21,527 bases of DNA, taken from NCBI GenBank assembly GCA_029339195.1, contig JAPTJF010000681.1, forward strand, positions 1 to 21,527. Direction: 5' to 3'. The stretch comes from Micractinium sp. NFX-FRZ (Eukaryota; Chlorophyta; Trebouxiophyceae; Chlorellales; Chlorellaceae). Position numbers and translations under genes: made by a program. The stretch's first letter is position 1, and the number at the start of each line of letters is the position of its first letter. The notes beneath the pieces are model-generated. The model searched no databases. It saw nothing but the letters and a program-made list of their open reading frames with translations, and was not told where the DNA came from. Positions 18,001-21,527 of this stretch are shown piece by piece.

Positions 18001-21000
18001 GGCTGGAATTCGTCGGGCAGCGCCCCGCTGCTGGCGCGGCTGGAGGGCGCGCGGCGGGTGGAGGAGGCGGCGGCGCTCCTGCCGCCCGGGCGCGAGCCCA
18101 GGGTGCTTGTGATGAGGGAGAGGACGGGGTCGGACTCCAGTGAGTGCAGGCTGCAGCAGGGGGCAGCGCCAGAGAGGCATGGCGGTTGGCAGGCGCAGGG
18201 TGCTGGGGATGCGGGGAGGTGACAGGGACTGACTTTGAAAAGTGCTGGTTGCAGTGCAAAGGAGGAGGCAGGAAGGTGGGCGGATGGTGGGGCAGGTACA
18301 TGCCGTGCATTGGGGTGTTGCGGGAGAGCACAGGGCTGCTCTCAAGAGCGTGCAGGGGGCAGAGGTGCGAGGCTTGGCGAGCAGATGGGTGCATGAGCAA
18401 AAAGACTGGCCGTGGCGTGGCGTGGAAAGCATGCTGCTGGGGAGCAGGCAGGTGTGGCTGCAGGCAGGGCCTCCGCTGCTGGGCATTATACCGGCAGCAG
18501 CGCAAGAAAGGTGTCGGCAGCAGCGCTCGGGTGTGCCCAGCGCTGCAGCCCGTCGCCCCATGTGTGTGCCCACATCCCTCACCTGCCAGACTCCTGGAGG
18601 TGGTGCAACGAAGGCTCCTCCTTCGCCTCTGCTCCAGCACATGATGTCTTCGCATCCTCAGAGGCAGCCCGCCCCCTGCTGCTTGCCGCCGGCGCTCTGC
18701 GACGCCGTAGGCGGAGCGCCACCAGCGCCACTGCCGCCGCCGCAGCCGCTGCACACAGCCATGTGCGCAAGATAGCTCACAAAGCGGCCCAGCAGAGACC
18801 CGCAGGGCAGAGGCGGTTTGATGCTGGCTGGCGGCATGCACACCCCTTCAGCCTGCAAACCACCCTGACTAGAGGCGGGCTGGCTCTCCCCAAAGGGGCC
18901 ACACTGACTCTGGCTTGCGGCCCAAGACAGCCACACATGCAGCACGTGCAGCAGTGACAGGCGCACAGGCAACGCGTGCAGCTGCCATCGCTGGTGCTGG
19001 CCTCACCCAGGCTACCCAGCGCAATGCCCACAACCGCTCCGGTGGACAGGGAGGAGGAGGAGGCGCCAGATGCGGCGCCATTGGGAGAGCCTGCAAGGCA
19101 GGCAGGGGAGAGGAGCGCCATCAGGTGATGTTGGTGCTGCAGGTGCCACCCGGTCGCGGCTGCTGCCCAGCTGCTGCACCACGCATGCCCGGCGCCCCAT
19201 GCGCACCTTGCGGCGGCGGGGCCTGGGATGGGGGCGGTGCTGTGCTGGCCACAAAGCTGCCGCGGCAGGCGGTGAGCCAGATGAGGATGAGGTCGTCCGT
19301 GGTTGTGTCGGTGGTTGCGGACGTGGGGTCGGCTTTCACCGCGCGTAGGATGCCGGTGAAGCATGGCTCGCTGAGCTGCAGGGCGCAACCGAGGGGTTTT
19401 GATTCGTGGAACAATCATGCAGAGGCAGTCGAGATAGAAGGCGGCCCGAGGTGTGCACGCATGCGGGGAGGGGGGCAGGGCGGCCCTGCAATATATGCAG
19501 ATTGATCCTCGGGAGACTCCAGGCATCCACAGTGCCATGCCCAGTGACAACGTTGGGGTGTAGCGGACGGCCGCGCAGCCCGCCGCGCCACGCCTACCCG
19601 CTTCCACTCCTCGCTGCAGGCGGGCTCGCAGTTTGGTTCGGGGCGCGACGTGTTGGCGGCCACGGCGCCGATGTACGTCAGGATGGAGGGGCACTTTGAG
19701 ATGTCGAGCTGGGTGACGGCGGGGTCGGCGACGCACTCCTCGGTTCCCATCACCGCCACCACGTATGCAAGCACCGCGTCGTTGGTTAAATATTCCAGGA
19801 TGTTGGGGTTGAGGGGCGCCATGCCGCCTGCAGTCGTGAGCCAGGGGGGTGAAGCGGTTGGGGGGGGCTGCACACGCGTGGTGGGCACAAGGACAGCACC
19901 TCAAGAGGGGCGTGCGCAGGCGCCAGGCGCGCCCTGCCTGCTGCCCCCGCTGCGCCTGCCCTGCCCCTCTGCCGCCTGCCCGACTTGCCTGTGGGCTGCG
20001 CCCCGGCATCCGAGGCATTCAGGTTCCGGCATGCATTCAGGTAGACAGCCCCCATGGATGCCAGCTTGGTGTTGTTGCTGGCGCGCAGCGAGTCCTGGAT
20101 GCCCACAAAGCAGGCGGAGCTGAGCTGCAAGCGGCAGGGTGGGGCAGGGGAGAACTCCGTGAGGCGGCGGGGGGAGCCACATTTGCAGAGGGGCGCCCAG
20201 CAAGCCCTGCTGGCGCTGCCCAGTGCCGACTTGGAACTTGAGATCCCACAGACCCGCATGCGCATCCCGCATGCCCTAAACCCCTGCAGCGAGCCTCACT
20301 CAGCCCGGTCTCCGGCTCTTGCAGCAGGCTGGGCAGCGGTCTGCACACACACAGCAAAGCTTGCCCCCCCCTCTGCCTATGTAGATGGTGTGCTGCCTCG
20401 CCTTGCTGTGCCCCGCCCGGCACCCTGCTCCGCACAACAGCCGTGCAGAGTTGTGAACACCCGGTCAAGCCCCTGTCACACTGCACAGCCTCACCTTGCT
20501 GTACTCCGCCCGGCACTCCGGCTCGCACAGCAGCCTGGGCAGGGTGGCGTTGTTGGCTGCCACCCCGTCCACCCAGGCCAGCAGGGAGGGGCACTGTGTG
20601 ACGTCCATGGAAAAGACGTTGGGGTCGCTGGCGCAGGCGGGGGTGTTGAAAACTGTTGTCACATACTGCAGCACCGAAGGAAGCCAGGGGCATGAGCAGA
20701 AGAAGGCTGGATGGTGTCGCCAGGCCAGGACAAGCATGGGCGATTTCAGCTGCACAGCCAGGGGTGCCAGCACAGGCGCAGGAGCTGAGGGCCGGCGTGC
20801 GCCGACAGCGGGCGGCGCCGACAGGATGCATGCAGCGGGTGGGCAAAGCATGGCTGCAGCAGTAGCAGCTGAAGCATTGCAATAGCAGCACACATTCCTA
20901 TTGACACCCCATATGGGCAGCATGCATGCAACACTGCATCCGCAGCAAGCAATAGTGTTTTGTGCAGCAGGAGGAATCAGAGGGAAGATCGGGGTTGGCC

Positions 21001-21162
21001 AAGCACCTGCAGCATGACTGGGTTGTCCAACAGCGCCAGCACCGCCGGGTTGATCCCGCCCTGAGCCTGCGCAAGGCTCAAGCCCGCGCCGCTGCCCAGC
21101 AGCAGCAGCGTGCCCAGCAGCAGCGCCGCCGCCGTGCCTGCCGCGGGCATGCGCGCACGCAT
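15016..21162 (-). CDS. Receptor-like protein kinase with duplicated six-cysteine ectodomain (TKL/RAF-like kinase)
   Basis: Sixteen exons join in phase: 21162-21007, 20665-20495, 20124-19989, 19827-19598, 19375-19207, 19090-19007, 18748-18583, 18150-17937, 17521-17486, 17334-17248, 17024-16940, 16707-16613, 16341-16243, 16013-15869, 15487-15423 and 15231-15016, giving 717 residues. A signal peptide (about 1-34) precedes two homologous six-Cys modules (about 36-154 and 155-272), a Pro/Ser linker, a helix at 305-326 stopped by RLRRRR, a Ser/Arg-rich juxtamembrane part and a kinase domain from about 424. Kinase landmarks are GKGSCGKV (436-443), VAVK with Lys456, Glu484, HRDVKSPNLL with Asp561, DFN (579-581) instead of DFG, TWLAPEVL, SDVYGFGIVLWELLT and CWDQEPGERPSF. 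All point to a plasma-membrane Ser/Thr signalling kinase with unknown ligand. Introns 3 and 10 have GC donors. The exon 12/13 junction shows an apparent one-base disruption; the model uses an inner acceptor that keeps the frame but loses four residues. Confidence 0.85.
15570..15596 (-). pseudogene. Duplicated fragment of kinase exon 15
   Basis: Just 5' of exon 15 an extra CTGCAG acceptor is followed by a stretch that reads GTVLWQLLT, matching the true exon's GIVLWELLT; about 23 of the first 28 bases agree. No GT donor follows before the real exon, and reading through would shift its frame. It therefore looks like a decayed tandem duplication and not a usable alternative exon. Confidence 0.65.
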
Positions 21163-21527
21163 CGCTGCGGTCCCTTGAGCACTGCACGTCACGGCTGAAC
21201 CGTGCCCTGCGGCCGTTGTAGCAGCAGCGGCGGCGCTGGTGCTGCCTCCCTGCATCACCGAAACAAGGGGGACGGACATGGGGACACCTTGGCAGGCGCG
21301 CAAAGCCTGTTGGCGGGACGCAGCGCTGCGGCCCTCAGGCTGCTGGCGGCGGCCCGCGTGCTGCCGCTATGCAGGTCAGGTCCTGGGCCTCCCGCCTGGC
21401 TTGCAATCGCTGCGTACCGGCCTGGAGGGCCCGAGGTGGGCGCCCTTCCACACCAGTAGATCCGACTGGTTCTCCCGCATTAGTTCCCTACATTGTAAGC
21501 CCGGGTTTTCAAATTCCCCACCTTGCT
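21163..21527. other. Upstream region of the receptor kinase gene
   Basis: This is the promoter or leader side of the minus-strand kinase gene up to the window edge. Upstream in-frame ATGs exist (for example at 21303), but only the start at 21162 puts the hydrophobic signal peptide directly at the N-terminus. No further gene is supported on either strand. Confidence 0.5.

Noticed and set aside
18777..20018. A 413-codon open frame on the minus strand
   Set aside because: It runs through several kinase-gene exons and introns and coincides with family-like sequence only in part. High GC makes long chance frames common; the spliced model explains the conserved blocks better.
21190..21204. Small inverted repeat CACGG/CCGTG upstream of the kinase start
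   Set aside because: Five-base arms are expected by chance in GC-rich DNA.
21202..21459. 85-codon plus-strand open frame at the right end
   Set aside because: It has no recognisable motif and an ordinary composition for non-coding GC-rich sequence, and it lies in the kinase promoter side.

Overview
The window looks like nuclear DNA of a green alga, most likely a Chlorella-like trebouxiophyte. It is GC-rich, its genes are split by many short introns with CAG acceptors and mostly GTGAG/GTGGG donors, TGTAA poly(A)-type signals follow three of the four genes, and the proteins have plant-type relatives. I rebuilt four multi-exon genes by hand: conserved protein blocks were joined at splice sites whose phases agree, and each total is a multiple of three. 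No prokaryotic operon, rRNA, tRNA, CRISPR array or virus gene was seen.

Layout. 1-604: a repeat-bearing left end with an unresolved CxxC-containing reading frame on the minus strand. 605-2474 (+): a five-exon gene for a 203-residue DUF1279 (FAM210-like) membrane protein, probably organellar. 3241-7978 (+): a nine-exon gene for nicastrin, the gamma-secretase ectodomain subunit, 787 residues. 8419-14251 (-): a 16-exon gene for a secreted or vacuolar serine carboxypeptidase (family S10), 515 residues, with all three catalytic residues. 15016-21162 (-): a 16-exon gene for a single-pass receptor-like protein kinase, 717 residues. It has a signal peptide, two copies of a six-cysteine extracellular module I do not recognise, one transmembrane helix and a RAF/TKL-like kinase domain. 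21163-21527 is its upstream region.

Three of the four genes encode proteins of the secretory pathway or cell surface, but nothing shows that they act together. Nicastrin and the carboxypeptidase converge, and their poly(A)-type signals sit apart in the 440-bp gap.

The most interesting points are the duplicated six-cysteine receptor ectodomain, an unusual density of GC-AG introns in the two minus-strand genes (three well constrained, one ambiguous), an apparent one-base frame disruption and a duplicated exon fragment inside the kinase domain, and several perfect or near-perfect inverted repeats near gene starts and in an intron. All gene models come from reading and remembered family patterns, with no transcript data.
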